From the NCBI RefSeq assembly GCF_004791695.1, contig NZ_SRSO01000001.1, forward strand, positions 310,001 through 374,000: DNA of 64,000 bases, written 5' to 3'. This document shows, one piece after another, positions 34,528 to 43,645 of this stretch. The first letter of the stretch is position 1; each line of letters begins with the position of its first letter. Below the pieces are notes generated by a model, which was given only the letters and a program-made list of their open reading frames with translations, was not told the origin of the DNA and made no database searches. Source of the DNA: Flavivirga rizhaonensis (GTDB lineage: Bacteria > Bacteroidota > Bacteroidia > Flavobacteriales > Flavobacteriaceae). The translations under genes were made by a program, and so were the position numbers.

Positions 34528-34821
34528 ATGAACGCACCTCCTAATTCTGAAGAGTTTTATAAAAAACTAAAAGGACAATTATATGAAACAACAAGTTGGC
34601 CAGCAGAATATTTATATAAATTTATAGTAAAATCTGACGTTAAAAAAATAGCGAAATTAGAAGCTATTTTTAATAACATGGGTGCTGTTATTAATAAGAT
34701 TGAATCAAAAAATGGCAAATATACGAGTGTTTCAATTAATTTACTGATGAGAGACCCAGATGCCGTTATTGAAAAGTATAAAGAAGTTGCAGAAAAAGTT
34801 GAAGGGGTGATAAGTCTTTAG
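34528..34821 (+). CDS. DUF493 (YbeD-like) family protein
   Basis: A 97-residue protein of the DUF493/YbeD family, starting MNAPPNSEEFYKKLKGQLYE. A longer in-frame start at 34507 (TTG) falls inside the promoter box, so the ATG is preferred. The ACT-like ferredoxin fold is suggested by WPAEYLYKFIVKSDVKKIAK and YTSVSINLLMRDPDAVIEKY. The function is not established. It precedes DUF4290 and murA on the same strand, an arrangement I recall from other flavobacteria. Confidence 0.9.
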   Translation: MNAPPNSEEFYKKLKGQLYETTSWPAEYLYKFIVKSDVKKIAKLEAIFNNMGAVINKIESKNGKYTSVSINLLMRDPDAVIEKYKEVAEKVEGVISL

Positions 34822-34891
34822 TTTTTTTTTGTATTTTGCGCATGCATACCAACTTACATGCATAAATAATTAATTCTACACACATTTAATT

Positions 34892-35536
34892 TTGATTATA
34901 GATAATTTAGAATACAATACAGAGCGGGAACATTTAATCATTCCAGAATATGGTCGCCATATGCAGAAAATGATTAATTATGCTAAAACCATAGAAGTAA
35001 AAGAAGAGCGTAATAAAATTGCTAAAGCTATTATTGCGGTCATGGGAAATATGCAGCCACATTTAAGAGATGTTCCTGATTTTCAACATAAACTTTGGGA
35101 TCAACTTTTTATTATGTCTAATTTCGAATTGGATGTAGATTCCCCTTATGAGAAACCTACAAAAGAACTTTTTGAAGAGCGTCCAGAGCCTTTAAAATAC
35201 CCTCAAAACTTTCCTAAATATCGTTTTTATGGAAACAATATTAAAACGATGATTGATGTTGCCAATACTTGGGAAGAAGGTGAACTTAAAGAGGCTTTGG
35301 TGTATACAATTGCTAATCATATGAAAAAGTGTTTTTTAAATTGGAATAAAGACACCGTCGAAGATGCTGTGATTTTTAGTCATTTATACGAGCTTTCTGC
35401 AGGGAAAATTAATTTGAAAGATTCTAAAGAAGATTTATCAGATGCTACCAGTTTGTTGCGTTCTAAGAACAAATTTTCAAGTAATAAGAAAACCCACCAC
35501 AAAAAGAATTCTAACAGACAAAGAAAACGCCACTAG
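34892..35536 (+). CDS. DUF4290 family protein with TTG start
   Basis: A 214-residue protein of the Bacteroidota-specific DUF4290 family. The N-terminus (MIIDNLEYNTEREHLIIPEY then GRHMQKMI) matches the usual family start, and no ATG exists before residue 24. The start must therefore be the TTG at 34892 (or the ATT before it). A Lys/Ser/His-rich tail closes the protein (KKTHHKKNSNRQRKRH). Function unknown. It lies nine bases before murA, so the two are likely co-transcribed. Confidence 0.9.
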   Translation: MIIDNLEYNTEREHLIIPEYGRHMQKMINYAKTIEVKEERNKIAKAIIAVMGNMQPHLRDVPDFQHKLWDQLFIMSNFELDVDSPYEKPTKELFEERPEPLKYPQNFPKYRFYGNNIKTMIDVANTWEEGELKEALVYTIANHMKKCFLNWNKDTVEDAVIFSHLYELSAGKINLKDSKEDLSDATSLLRSKNKFSSNKKTHHKKNSNRQRKRH

Positions 35537-35545
35537 TAATTAAGT

Positions 35546-36856
35546 ATGGGAACATTTAAAATTGAAGGTGGCCATCAACTAAAAGGAAGTATACAACCTC
35601 AAGGGGCCAAAAATGAAGCGTTACAAATTTTGTGTGCAGTTTTACTAACTCCAGAATTAGTAACAATTAATAATATTCCTGACATTGTTGATGTAAATAA
35701 ACTAATTAGTTTATTAAGAAAATTAGGAGTTAAAATTCAAAAAATAGCACACGGATCATATACTTTCCAAGCAGATAATCTTGATTTGGATTATTTAGAA
35801 TCTGATGAGTTTAAAGTTGATGGAAGGGGTTTACGCGGATCAATTATGATTGTTGGCCCTTTATTGGCACGCTTTGGAAAAGGTTATATCCCAAAGCCTG
35901 GAGGTGATAAAATAGGTAGAAGACGATTAGATACACACTTTGAGGGGCTTATAAACTTAGGAGCTAAATTCAGATATAGTAAGGAAGAACAGTTTTATGG
36001 TGTTGAAGCAGATAAACTAAAAGGGGCTTATATGCTTCTTGAGGAAGCATCGGTTACAGGAACAGCAAATATTGTTATGGCTGCTGTTTTAGCAGAAGGC
36101 AAGACTACTATATACAATGCAGCATGCGAACCTTACTTACAACAGTTATGTAAAATGCTAAATAGAATGGGTGCCAAAATAAGTGGTGTTGGTTCTAATA
36201 TGTTAATTATTGACGGCGTTGAAACTTTAGGAGGTACAGATCATACCATGTTACCTGATATGATTGAAATAGGTAGTTGGATAGGACTTGCTGCAATGAC
36301 AAAAAGCGAACTGACTATTACAAATGTATCTTGGGATGATTTAGGAGTAATTCCAAATGTTTTTAGAAAATTAGGTATCACTGTTGAACAACAAGGTGAT
36401 AATATTCATATTCCTGCACATACTGATGGTTATGAAATACAAAGTTTTATTGATGGATCTATATTAACCATTTCTGATGCGCCATGGCCTGGATTTACCC
36501 CAGACCTGCTAAGTATTATTTTAGTAGTTGCAACGCAAGCTAGAGGAAGTGTTTTAATACATCAAAAAATGTTTGAAAGCCGTTTGTTTTTTGTAGATAA
36601 ATTAATTGATATGGGTGCTAAAATTATATTATGTGATCCACATCGAGCTACGGTTATTGGACATGACTATAAATCGACATTAAAGGCAACTACGATGACC
36701 TCTCCAGATATTAGAGCAGGTGTATCATTGCTTATAGCCGCACTTTCGGCAAAAGGTACATCAACAATTCAAAATATAGAACAGATTGATCGTGGTTACG
36801 AGCGTATAGATGAACGTTTACGAGCAATAGGAGCTAGAATTGAAAGAGTAAATTAG
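35546..36856 (+). CDS. murA: UDP-N-acetylglucosamine 1-carboxyvinyltransferase
   Basis: A 436-residue enzyme catalysing the first committed step of peptidoglycan synthesis: enolpyruvyl transfer from PEP to UDP-GlcNAc. Family motifs include QPQGAKNEALQILCAVLL at about 17, GRGLRGSIMIVGPLLARFG, and ASVTGTANIVMAAVLAEG. The active-site loop reads KPGGDKIGRRRLDTH, so position 121 is Asp where E. coli has fosfomycin-reactive Cys115. This substitution is known to give natural fosfomycin resistance in other phyla. Length and C-terminus (RGYERIDERLRAIGARIERV) are complete. Confidence 0.97.
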   Translation: MGTFKIEGGHQLKGSIQPQGAKNEALQILCAVLLTPELVTINNIPDIVDVNKLISLLRKLGVKIQKIAHGSYTFQADNLDLDYLESDEFKVDGRGLRGSIMIVGPLLARFGKGYIPKPGGDKIGRRRLDTHFEGLINLGAKFRYSKEEQFYGVEADKLKGAYMLLEEASVTGTANIVMAAVLAEGKTTIYNAACEPYLQQLCKMLNRMGAKISGVGSNMLIIDGVETLGGTDHTMLPDMIEIGSWIGLAAMTKSELTITNVSWDDLGVIPNVFRKLGITVEQQGDNIHIPAHTDGYEIQSFIDGSILTISDAPWPGFTPDLLSIILVVATQARGSVLIHQKMFESRLFFVDKLIDMGAKIILCDPHRATVIGHDYKSTLKATTMTSPDIRAGVSLLIAALSAKGTSTIQNIEQIDRGYERIDERLRAIGARIERVN

Positions 36857-36954
36857 TAGAGTAGGTAGCCTTCAATTAGAATTTACTTATATTGAAGATA
36901 GACTGTTTAATGGGATAACACCACAAATTCATTGCATTGTTTTAATAAACAGTA

Positions 36955-37746
36955 TTATCTTGCTGAGTTTTTTCCAATTATGTAAAGATAATCACCCAAG
37001 TCGTTTTTATATTTTTGAGTAATTTCATCGAATTTCCCACTATTAATATCCTTTCTTAAGTTGGATAAACCTTGTTTGACTTCCATTCGGTTTGCCAATG
37101 ACGAAAATGAAGAAATCCCATGCCTGATTTGCTTATCAAAATAAAGTTCGGGATTTTGTTTTCCACAATACAGGAATTGATCCTGCAAATCTGGTTTGAT
37201 GAAATATTTATCTATTTCTGAAAGTTCAATTCCAGCATTTTTCATAGCACTTTCTATGCTTTTTAAAGTAGGCATTTGTTTTATAGAACCTGCTAACATT
37301 TTAGGAAAATAATGGTTGAGCCAATAACCTTTCATTTGTTCTGGGGTGGATGTAAAAATCACGATTTTTCCATTTGGCTTCAGAACTTTTTTAAGTTCTA
37401 AAAAGCTTTTTTTTAAATCAGTCCAATGATGAATGGTTAGAGAACCTATTATTCCATCTACAAAATTTTTTGGAAGTCCAGTGTTTTCTGCCAAACCAAT
37501 TCTCCAATCTATTTCCTTATTTTTTATTCTTGCTTTATCTAGCATCTTTTTAGAAGGATCGATACCGATACATTGAAATCCTTTTTTCTGAAATTCATTT
37601 GTATAATTTCCAGTTCCGCAGCCAATGTCTAAATAAATACCATCTTTTTTGGGGTTTAGATGGCGTAGTAGCTGTTCTGTTAAAAACGGATCAGCTTTTC
37701 GTGTAAGATTATAACCAATACCTATTTTGTCATATTTCACATCCAT
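36955..37746 (-). CDS. Class I SAM-dependent methyltransferase
   Basis: A 263-residue methyltransferase. Motif I is YLDIGCGTGNYTNEF at about 37, with an acidic post-motif GIDPSKKMLDKARI and motif IV-like DGIIGSLTIHHW. The C-terminal third has no recognisable substrate domain. Substrate unknown; ubiquinone/menaquinone-type or small-molecule methylation are possible. It is a single gene between murA and the esterase. Confidence 0.9.
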   Translation of the reverse strand: MDVKYDKIGIGYNLTRKADPFLTEQLLRHLNPKKDGIYLDIGCGTGNYTNEFQKKGFQCIGIDPSKKMLDKARIKNKEIDWRIGLAENTGLPKNFVDGIIGSLTIHHWTDLKKSFLELKKVLKPNGKIVIFTSTPEQMKGYWLNHYFPKMLAGSIKQMPTLKSIESAMKNAGIELSEIDKYFIKPDLQDQFLYCGKQNPELYFDKQIRHGISSFSSLANRMEVKQGLSNLRKDINSGKFDEITQKYKNDLGDYLYIIGKNSAR

Positions 37747-37868
37747 CCGAACATTTTTTTAGATCGTAGAGTTGATAGGATACTCATGTTTATTTCTACT
37801 ATCAAATTTAAAAAGCTTCAATTAAAAATTGAATTTTTTATAGAGTTAAAAACAATAATTCATAAAAT

Positions 37869-39380
37869 CTATTTCCTAGAAGGTTTGTGCCAAAACCTAT
37901 CGAAATTTAACCTACCTGGTTTTTCTCCTGGTGCTTTATAGTAAAGGTTAATTTCCGCTCCTCCGTCAAATTGAAAGTATTCATAACGAATGGGATGTAA
38001 CCCTTTTTCTAAATATATTACTGTAGACTTTTGACTATGGGCGTTATGCTTTAAATCATTATTAATCATTAATTTATCATGAATGTAAAACTTAAGCCCA
38101 TCATTAGAAGACAATACAAAATAATGATATCCGCTAGTTTTAGCTTCAAAATACCCTTTGTATACACTAGCAAAGAATTGCTTTTTAGGGAAAGATTTTA
38201 ATTTAAAACCTTTAGTGACTAAGCCTGTTTTTATAACGTTTATGGTGTCAAAATTTGGAAGCTTATTAAAATTACCTTCATAATAAGTATAGCGTAACCC
38301 AGCTGCATGTTTTTTACCTTTTTTTATACCTTTTAATTTTGTGCCTTCAACAAATTCACCACTTACGGCAGGAAGTGTATGGTCTCTTTTTAAAGGAATT
38401 TTTACTTTTAAAGTTGTAGCTTTTAATATGGTAACAGAATCGTTCATAAATTCTGAATCAAAATCTGGTTCACTTCCATCTACAGTATACCTCAATTTGT
38501 CATTAGGTTGCGTCATGAAAATAGTTAAAGGAATTCCGGGAATGACTTCTCCTTGGTTTGGTGTAAACCTAATTGTACTATTTCTAAAATCTTGAGATAT
38601 AAACTTAATACCATCATAGTTAAGTTTATAAATAACACTGTTATGAGTTTCGTTTTCGTAAGCTATAATTTTCCAATCTAAATTATTTGGCGCATATTCT
38701 TTTAAAACAGTTCCCATAGCTTCTATACCCATTCCTTTATAAGCTTTTCCTTTTCTACCACCTATAAATAAAGTTTTACCACCTGCTTTTGAGAGTTTTT
38801 CTTTAGCCATTTTTACTAATAACTTATTATCATACCAAAATGATGGATCGCTTACTAAATATGAATCAAAATATTCTGGCGATTTAAGCAATGCATGCAT
38901 GACACAAAGTCCTCCAAAAGAATGTCCTGCAAATGTATTATGTCCCGATGTTTTATATTTTGATTCTACAAAAGGTTTCACTTCTTTTCCGATAAAATCT
39001 ATAAAATTTTCAGCATTTCCTGAGGTTGGGAAATTATCCATTTTTGTTGGTGTCATATCTGAAGTTCTATCTGGACTAACAACCCCCACAAGAATCGTTC
39101 TTGGTGACATGCTTTTCTTTTGCATAAAGTCCAGCAACGATTTCTTAAGTTCCATATTCCATTTCGGATCTAGCATATACAGTACATCATATTCAGTCCA
39201 TTCATTATAACCATGAGGTAGAGCTATTTGAATTTCACGATCTCCTTTCATATATTTTGATTGAAGAGTAAAGGATTCTCCAGGCATATTCTGAGCATTT
39301 AAGAATGCACAAGAAATTAGGAAGGATAGTATACATGTTAAGGAAACTTGATTTTTGATTTTAATTGATGCTTTTTTCAT
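37869..39380 (-). CDS. Secreted esterase (EstD-like) with PA14 domain
   Basis: A 503-residue secreted hydrolase (signal peptide ending FLNAQ). The first about 265 residues are an alpha/beta hydrolase of the esterase D/enterochelin esterase type, with the nucleophile in FAGHSFGGLCVMHAL and a candidate catalytic His in YENETHNSVIY. A chitobiase-like C-terminal module follows (LRYTVDGSEPDFDSEFMNDS). The last 150 residues form a PA14 carbohydrate-binding domain (GYFEAKTSGYHYFVLSSNDG, LKFYIHDKLMIN). This combination suggests action on a glycan ester, for example an acetyl or feruloyl group, but the substrate is not known. Confidence 0.85.
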   Translation of the reverse strand: MKKASIKIKNQVSLTCILSFLISCAFLNAQNMPGESFTLQSKYMKGDREIQIALPHGYNEWTEYDVLYMLDPKWNMELKKSLLDFMQKKSMSPRTILVGVVSPDRTSDMTPTKMDNFPTSGNAENFIDFIGKEVKPFVESKYKTSGHNTFAGHSFGGLCVMHALLKSPEYFDSYLVSDPSFWYDNKLLVKMAKEKLSKAGGKTLFIGGRKGKAYKGMGIEAMGTVLKEYAPNNLDWKIIAYENETHNSVIYKLNYDGIKFISQDFRNSTIRFTPNQGEVIPGIPLTIFMTQPNDKLRYTVDGSEPDFDSEFMNDSVTILKATTLKVKIPLKRDHTLPAVSGEFVEGTKLKGIKKGKKHAAGLRYTYYEGNFNKLPNFDTINVIKTGLVTKGFKLKSFPKKQFFASVYKGYFEAKTSGYHYFVLSSNDGLKFYIHDKLMINNDLKHNAHSQKSTVIYLEKGLHPIRYEYFQFDGGAEINLYYKAPGEKPGRLNFDRFWHKPSRK

Positions 39381-39645
39381 TATGAAGAGTTGTTTTATTT
39401 ATTTCTATGTTATTATTGTGCCATAATTTAAATTGCTGAAAATAAGTGTTTTTTAGGCTTTTTTGTTTTTAAATGTACGAAATTGATACATAGATGTTCG
39501 CTAATGGTAGTGTATTGAGAAGTTGAATATTTCAAAAAAATGAAAGATTTGCTTAATGTTATTTATGTTATAATATATTAATGAGACTATATAATCTCAA
39601 TTATGTTACATAAAAACGTGAACATTTGGCTTCTATATATAATAA

Positions 39646-39679
39646 AACCCCAGAAAAATATAATATATATTCTGGGGTT
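39646..39679. terminator. Bidirectional-type hairpin in the 39381-39771 gap
   Basis: A perfect 10-base stem AACCCCAGAA with TTCTGGGGTT and an A/T-only 14-base loop. On the plus strand AATTTTTTT follows, and on the minus strand TTATTA. It can end the minus-strand small-protein gene at 39772. The rest of the 391-base gap is AT-rich with no coding sign. Confidence 0.7.
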
Positions 39680-39771
39680 AATTTTTTTAGGATTAAGTAA
39701 AATACCTAAGCTAAATATAAAGTGATTATATTCATTGCTTTTTTTATTATATACAATGAATAACAGGTATT

Positions 39772-39987
39772 TTATGGTCTTCCTTTTAACCTTTTCTCTA
39801 TTTTTTGCTTAATTACAGTTAAGCGTTTCATTAAATCCATAATTTCTGGATCTTTCTCTTCCTTGTAAATTTTATTTAAGCTTAATATTAAATTTTTAAC
39901 TTCTCTTGATGCTTCTATTCGTTCGCTTGTCGTTTTAAAAGACTGTTTGCGTTGTTCGAATTCTAAAGCGTTGTTAATAATATCCAT
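39772..39987 (-). CDS. Small helical protein, tandem paralogue A
   Basis: A 71-residue basic, all-helical protein (MDIINNALEFEQRKQSF, IMDLMKRLTVIKQKIEKRLK). It is closely related to the next gene at 40145: starts, spacing and the shared block MKRLTVIKxKxEKRLKG agree. No database family comes to mind and no catalytic or metal-binding residue is evident. The conserved amphipathic C-terminal helix could mediate dimerisation or nucleic-acid binding. Confidence 0.8.
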   Translation of the reverse strand: MDIINNALEFEQRKQSFKTTSERIEASREVKNLILSLNKIYKEEKDPEIMDLMKRLTVIKQKIEKRLKGRP

Positions 39988-40144
39988 GAATTTTAATCTA
40001 ATTTATATCTGTCTGACAATTTTTCTTTTTCAGAATTTGACAATATAATAAAATATATGAGATATTCGATTTTTGCAGAGAATAATTATGTAAAATTTAA
40101 TATTTTGAGTTTTTTACGACAGCTAATCGAATAGTTTTTTAATT

Positions 40145-40369
40145 TTAAGTAGTCAAAGGAGCCCCTTTTAATCGCTTTTCAACTTTTCTTTTTATTACAG
40201 TTAGACGCTTCATAAGATTCATTATCTTTTCGTCTTTTTTTACTTTATATATTTGATTTAAATCTAAAATTAAAGCTTTTGCTTCCCTTGAAATTTTTAC
40301 TCTGTCACTAGTTGATAAAGATCTCAAGCTTCTTTGTTCAAATTTTAGTGCTCTATCTATTAAATCCAT
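40145..40369 (-). CDS. Small helical protein, tandem paralogue B
   Basis: A 74-residue paralogue of the 39772 protein (MDLIDRALKFEQRSLRSLST, then KISREAKALILDLNQIYK). About two thirds of aligned positions look identical, and the block IMNLMKRLTVIKRKVEKRLK is almost unchanged. The pair arose by local duplication and has diverged mainly in the middle. Both are on the minus strand with a 157-base gap. Function unknown. Confidence 0.8.
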   Translation of the reverse strand: MDLIDRALKFEQRSLRSLSTSDRVKISREAKALILDLNQIYKVKKDEKIMNLMKRLTVIKRKVEKRLKGAPLTT

Positions 40370-40707
40370 AATTTCAATTTTTTAAATAGTTTTCTAATTC
40401 GTTCTTTAGGGAGTTAGTCTGTATATATTGTAGTAAGTTTAATACAATACAAATTATGCCAAATATACAAAAGGTTGAATATGCTTTTTAAGAGAATTTA
40501 AGCATAAATACTGATAGTGTTATAAGAATTCTTTATGATTTCAATCTTTTGAATCTTGAAAGACTATTGTTTTAGACGTAAAGATCCTTATTTAAGTTAC
40601 TGGTAATAAGCTATTTTGCTCTGCTATATAAGCCTTATTTACTATGATGAGTTAACACATAGTAGATATATATACTGTTTATCTTATTTTATTAAGTTAA
40701 ATTTATA
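40370..40707. other. 338-base gap, no feature seen
   Basis: AT-rich sequence between paralogue B and the aquaporin gene. No open frame, strong hairpin or promoter consensus was found. It must hold the promoter of paralogue B on the minus strand. Confidence 0.5.
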
Positions 40708-41364
40708 CTAACAACAATTATCATCTTTTACAAGTTTACAACTAGAAACAGCGGTCACAGCACCCAATATTGGTGCAGAGATGTACAGCCATAAATATTG
40801 AAAATTCCCAGTAAAAAGGGCAGGAGCTATAGAACGGATAGGATTCATAGAAGCTTTGGTCATAGGACCAGCAAACATGGCTTCTAAAAGGATAACTCCC
40901 CCTACGGCAATGGCAGCCATAGTTCCAATTTCTTTACTACCAGTGGATACGTTTATAATAACAACCATTAAGAAGAAAGTTAATAAAAACTCTAAAATAG
41001 CAGCCTTAAATGGTGGAAAACCATCTGCTGGAACAGTTTCTCCTAAAAATTGGCTTTCTGGGAATAAAAACCATAAAATAAAACAGGCAAATATGGCGCC
41101 TATGGCTTGAGCTAGTACATATTTTGGAACTTCTTTCCATGAAAATTTCTTTGCAAAAGCAAAACCTATAGTTACGGCTGGATTAAAATGCGCTCCAGAA
41201 ATTTCACCAAAAGCATATATCATGGCCATTACGATGAGTCCCCAAGTAATAGCTACACCAGCATGTGATATGCTACCATTAGTAATTTCGTTTATTGTCA
41301 TAGCCCCACAACCACAAAATACCATGGCAAATGTTCCTATGATTTCTGCGTAATATTTTTTCAT
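40708..41364 (-). CDS. Aquaporin/MIP family channel with altered second NPA
   Basis: A 218-residue six-helix major intrinsic protein. The first pore motif is AHFNPAVTIGFAFA (NPA). The second is KASMNPIRSIAPALF, with Ile instead of Ala (NPI), keeping the selectivity-filter Arg. The C-terminus ends DDNCC, a vicinal Cys pair. Such altered motifs occur in some plant NIPs and bacterial aquaglyceroporins that pass metalloids or glycerol, but the substrate here is unknown. It is a stand-alone gene. Confidence 0.92.
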   Translation of the reverse strand: MKKYYAEIIGTFAMVFCGCGAMTINEITNGSISHAGVAITWGLIVMAMIYAFGEISGAHFNPAVTIGFAFAKKFSWKEVPKYVLAQAIGAIFACFILWFLFPESQFLGETVPADGFPPFKAAILEFLLTFFLMVVIINVSTGSKEIGTMAAIAVGGVILLEAMFAGPMTKASMNPIRSIAPALFTGNFQYLWLYISAPILGAVTAVSSCKLVKDDNCC

Positions 41365-41545
41365 GAAATTTATTTTTTGCTTTCAATAAGGATATAACGA
41401 AAACTTTTCCCTTTGGTCAATTACCGTAATCATTTAATATTGGGTAAATATACAACCTCTTATTTTAAGTTTTTGTTAACAATAATAGGATTTTGTATGC
41501 TTAATTTTATAGATATTAATAGAACTATAATTAAACTTAATCAAA

Positions 41546-42394
41546 ATGAAAAAACTATTATTAATTGCCTTGGTATTAACGTTTTCTTTGAATGTAAGTG
41601 CACAGGTGAAAACACCACAGCCTAGTCCGTTTTCTAAACAGGAACAAAAAGTAGGCTTAACAGATGTAACTATAGAGTATTCTAGACCAAACATGAGAGG
41701 GCGTACTATTTTTGGAAATTTAGTGCCTTACGGAAAATTTTGGCGTACAGGAGCTAATAAAAATACGACTATTACTTTTAGCGATGATGTGACTGTTGAT
41801 GGACAAACTCTTAAAGCTGGAGCTTATGCTATTTTTGTAAAACCTAATGAAGAATCATGGGATGTTGTGTTTTATTCAGATACTAATAACTGGGGAACTC
41901 CTCGTGAATGGGATGAAACAAAAGTGGCGGCTAAAACAAATGTGAAAGTTTATAAGCTACCTATGAAGATTGAAACCTTTACAATGTCATTTGATGATTT
42001 AAGTAACAGCAATGCTACTTTAGGTTTAATGTGGGAGGATGTTTATGTTGGTGTTAAATTTGAAGTGCCTACAGATAAAGCCGTTGTTGCTAGTATAAAG
42101 AATGCCATGAATGGTCCTAGTGCTGGTGATTATTTTTCTGCAGCTGTTTATTATTTACAAGAGGGTAAAGATATAAATGAAGCAAAGACATGGATTGATA
42201 AAGCTGTAGACATGACTAAAGATAAACCACGTTTTTGGTTTTTAAGACAACAGTCTTTAATTCATGCAAAAGCAGGTGATAAGAAAGGCGCTATTACTGC
42301 AGCTAAAAAATCTTTAGCTGGTGCTGAAAAAGCTGGAAATGCTGATTATGTAAAAATGAATAAAGATTCCCTTAAAGAATGGGGGGCTATGTAA
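41546..42394 (+). CDS. DUF2911 secreted protein with TPR-like tail
   Basis: A 282-residue protein with a clear signal peptide (MKKLLLIALVLTFSLNVSAQ). A DUF2911 beta-domain (KQEQKVGLTDVTIEYSRPNM, then PYGKFWRTGANKNTTITF and GTPREWDE) covers residues about 30-185. The last 90 residues look like one or two TPR-like helix hairpins (AVYYLQEGKDINEAKTWIDK). It is presumably periplasmic. Function unknown; the family is common in Bacteroidota. Confidence 0.88.
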   Translation: MKKLLLIALVLTFSLNVSAQVKTPQPSPFSKQEQKVGLTDVTIEYSRPNMRGRTIFGNLVPYGKFWRTGANKNTTITFSDDVTVDGQTLKAGAYAIFVKPNEESWDVVFYSDTNNWGTPREWDETKVAAKTNVKVYKLPMKIETFTMSFDDLSNSNATLGLMWEDVYVGVKFEVPTDKAVVASIKNAMNGPSAGDYFSAAVYYLQEGKDINEAKTWIDKAVDMTKDKPRFWFLRQQSLIHAKAGDKKGAITAAKKSLAGAEKAGNADYVKMNKDSLKEWGAM

Positions 42395-42413
42395 TTTATT
42401 ACCTAACTCTATT

Positions 42414-42562
42414 AAAGGTCTAAAAAGTCTAATTCAACTTGTCATTCTGAGGAGCACCAATAAGTGCGACGTGAGAATCTTTTAAATTAAAACTAAAATT
42501 AAACAGATTGCCACAGTCGTGCCTCCTTCTCAATGACAGAGGATTCAACTTTTTAGACCTTT
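42414..42562. repeat. 149-bp composite inverted-repeat element
   Basis: Outer arms of 15 bases (AAAGGTCTAAAAAGT, 42414-42428 and its complement 42548-42562) are a perfect pair. Inside lies a second imperfect pair, TGTCATTCTGAGGAG near 42439 against CTCCTTCTCAATGACA near 42524-42539. The inner part resembles a widespread flavobacterial intergenic repeat (TTGTCATTCTGAG...). It lies between convergent genes and may also stop transcription. Confidence 0.7.
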
Positions 42563-42571
42563 GTTATATTA

Positions 42572-43546
42572 TTAATACTCTAAATTAATGTTTGCCCTCA
42601 CATCATCAAGAAGCTTTATAAGTTGCTTACTAAACTCAAATGTCATAACATTACTTTCAACTTTTCCTTCTCGTAAGAGGTTATTGAAATGTAGAATTTC
42701 GTAGTTGTAACCAATAGTTTTATAGCCAAAATCAATAACTTCTTCTTTATCATTAGAAATTAAAGTGACTGTTGTTGGCATAAAAAAGCCTCTATTAATC
42801 TTAATAGTTCCATTTTCGCAGTAGAAAATAGCTTCGGTAGGTGTTTCTTCTAAAAGTGTACTTTTTAAATGAGCTGTTACATCATTATCATAATTGAAAA
42901 CCATATGGCATGAGGAGTCAGCCCCGTTTTCAAAAAAAGAAGCACTTGCCTTTATATTTTGTGGAATACCTAAAGTTGATAATGCTGCAAAAACAGGGTA
43001 GATACCAATATCTAATAGACTTCCACCTCCTAAAGACTTTCTAAAAAGTCTGGAAGTATCATCAAACTCACGATAAAATCCAAAATCAGCTTCAAGTTTT
43101 AAAATATTACCATAGGTTTTATTCTCTAATTCTTTTAATACATATTGATAATGCGGAAGAAAATAAGTCCAAAGGGCTTCCATAAGAGGTACATTTTTCT
43201 CTTTAGCTTTAGAAATCATCGTGTTGACTTCTTCAGCATTCATAGCAAAAGGTTTTTCACATAATACGGCAATGCCATGTTCTAAGCATAACAATGTGTT
43301 TTCTTTATGTAATGCATGTGGTGTTGCTATATAAACAGCATCGATATTAGAATCTTTTACTAATGCTTCGTAACTGTCGTATGCTTTAGTGGCATTGTAC
43401 TTAGAAGCAAAAGTATCTGCTTTTTCTTGAGATCTTGATGCCACTGCATATAGTTGAGCATCTTCAATAGTTAATAAATCTTGTGCGAATTTATTAGCGA
43501 TATTTCCTAGCCCTATAATGCCCCAATTGATGGTTTCCATTTTCAT
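42572..43546 (-). CDS. Gfo/Idh/MocA family oxidoreductase
   Basis: A 324-residue NAD(P)-dependent oxidoreductase. The Rossmann motif NWGIIGLGNIANKFAQDL opens the protein, AVYIATPHALHKENTLLCLE and the catalytic Lys in VLCEKPFAMNAEEV follow, and the dimerisation beta-sheet domain fills the rest. Family members act on sugars, trans-dihydrodiols or inositol. The exact substrate is open. The start could be MKMET or MET two codons later. Confidence 0.93.
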   Translation of the reverse strand: MKMETINWGIIGLGNIANKFAQDLLTIEDAQLYAVASRSQEKADTFASKYNATKAYDSYEALVKDSNIDAVYIATPHALHKENTLLCLEHGIAVLCEKPFAMNAEEVNTMISKAKEKNVPLMEALWTYFLPHYQYVLKELENKTYGNILKLEADFGFYREFDDTSRLFRKSLGGGSLLDIGIYPVFAALSTLGIPQNIKASASFFENGADSSCHMVFNYDNDVTAHLKSTLLEETPTEAIFYCENGTIKINRGFFMPTTVTLISNDKEEVIDFGYKTIGYNYEILHFNNLLREGKVESNVMTFEFSKQLIKLLDDVRANINLEY

Positions 43547-43645
43547 TTAGTTAAATTATTTTATATGCGAAATATAAAATTATAATTATAAAAATGACTA
43601 ATATAAGTTAGTCAGCTTTTGATAGTTTTCTTAAACCAATTTATA

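Noticed and set aside
36902..36953. Hairpin ACTGTTTA/TAAACAGT after murA
   Set aside because: Only 8 bp with a 36-base loop and no T-run; too weak to call.
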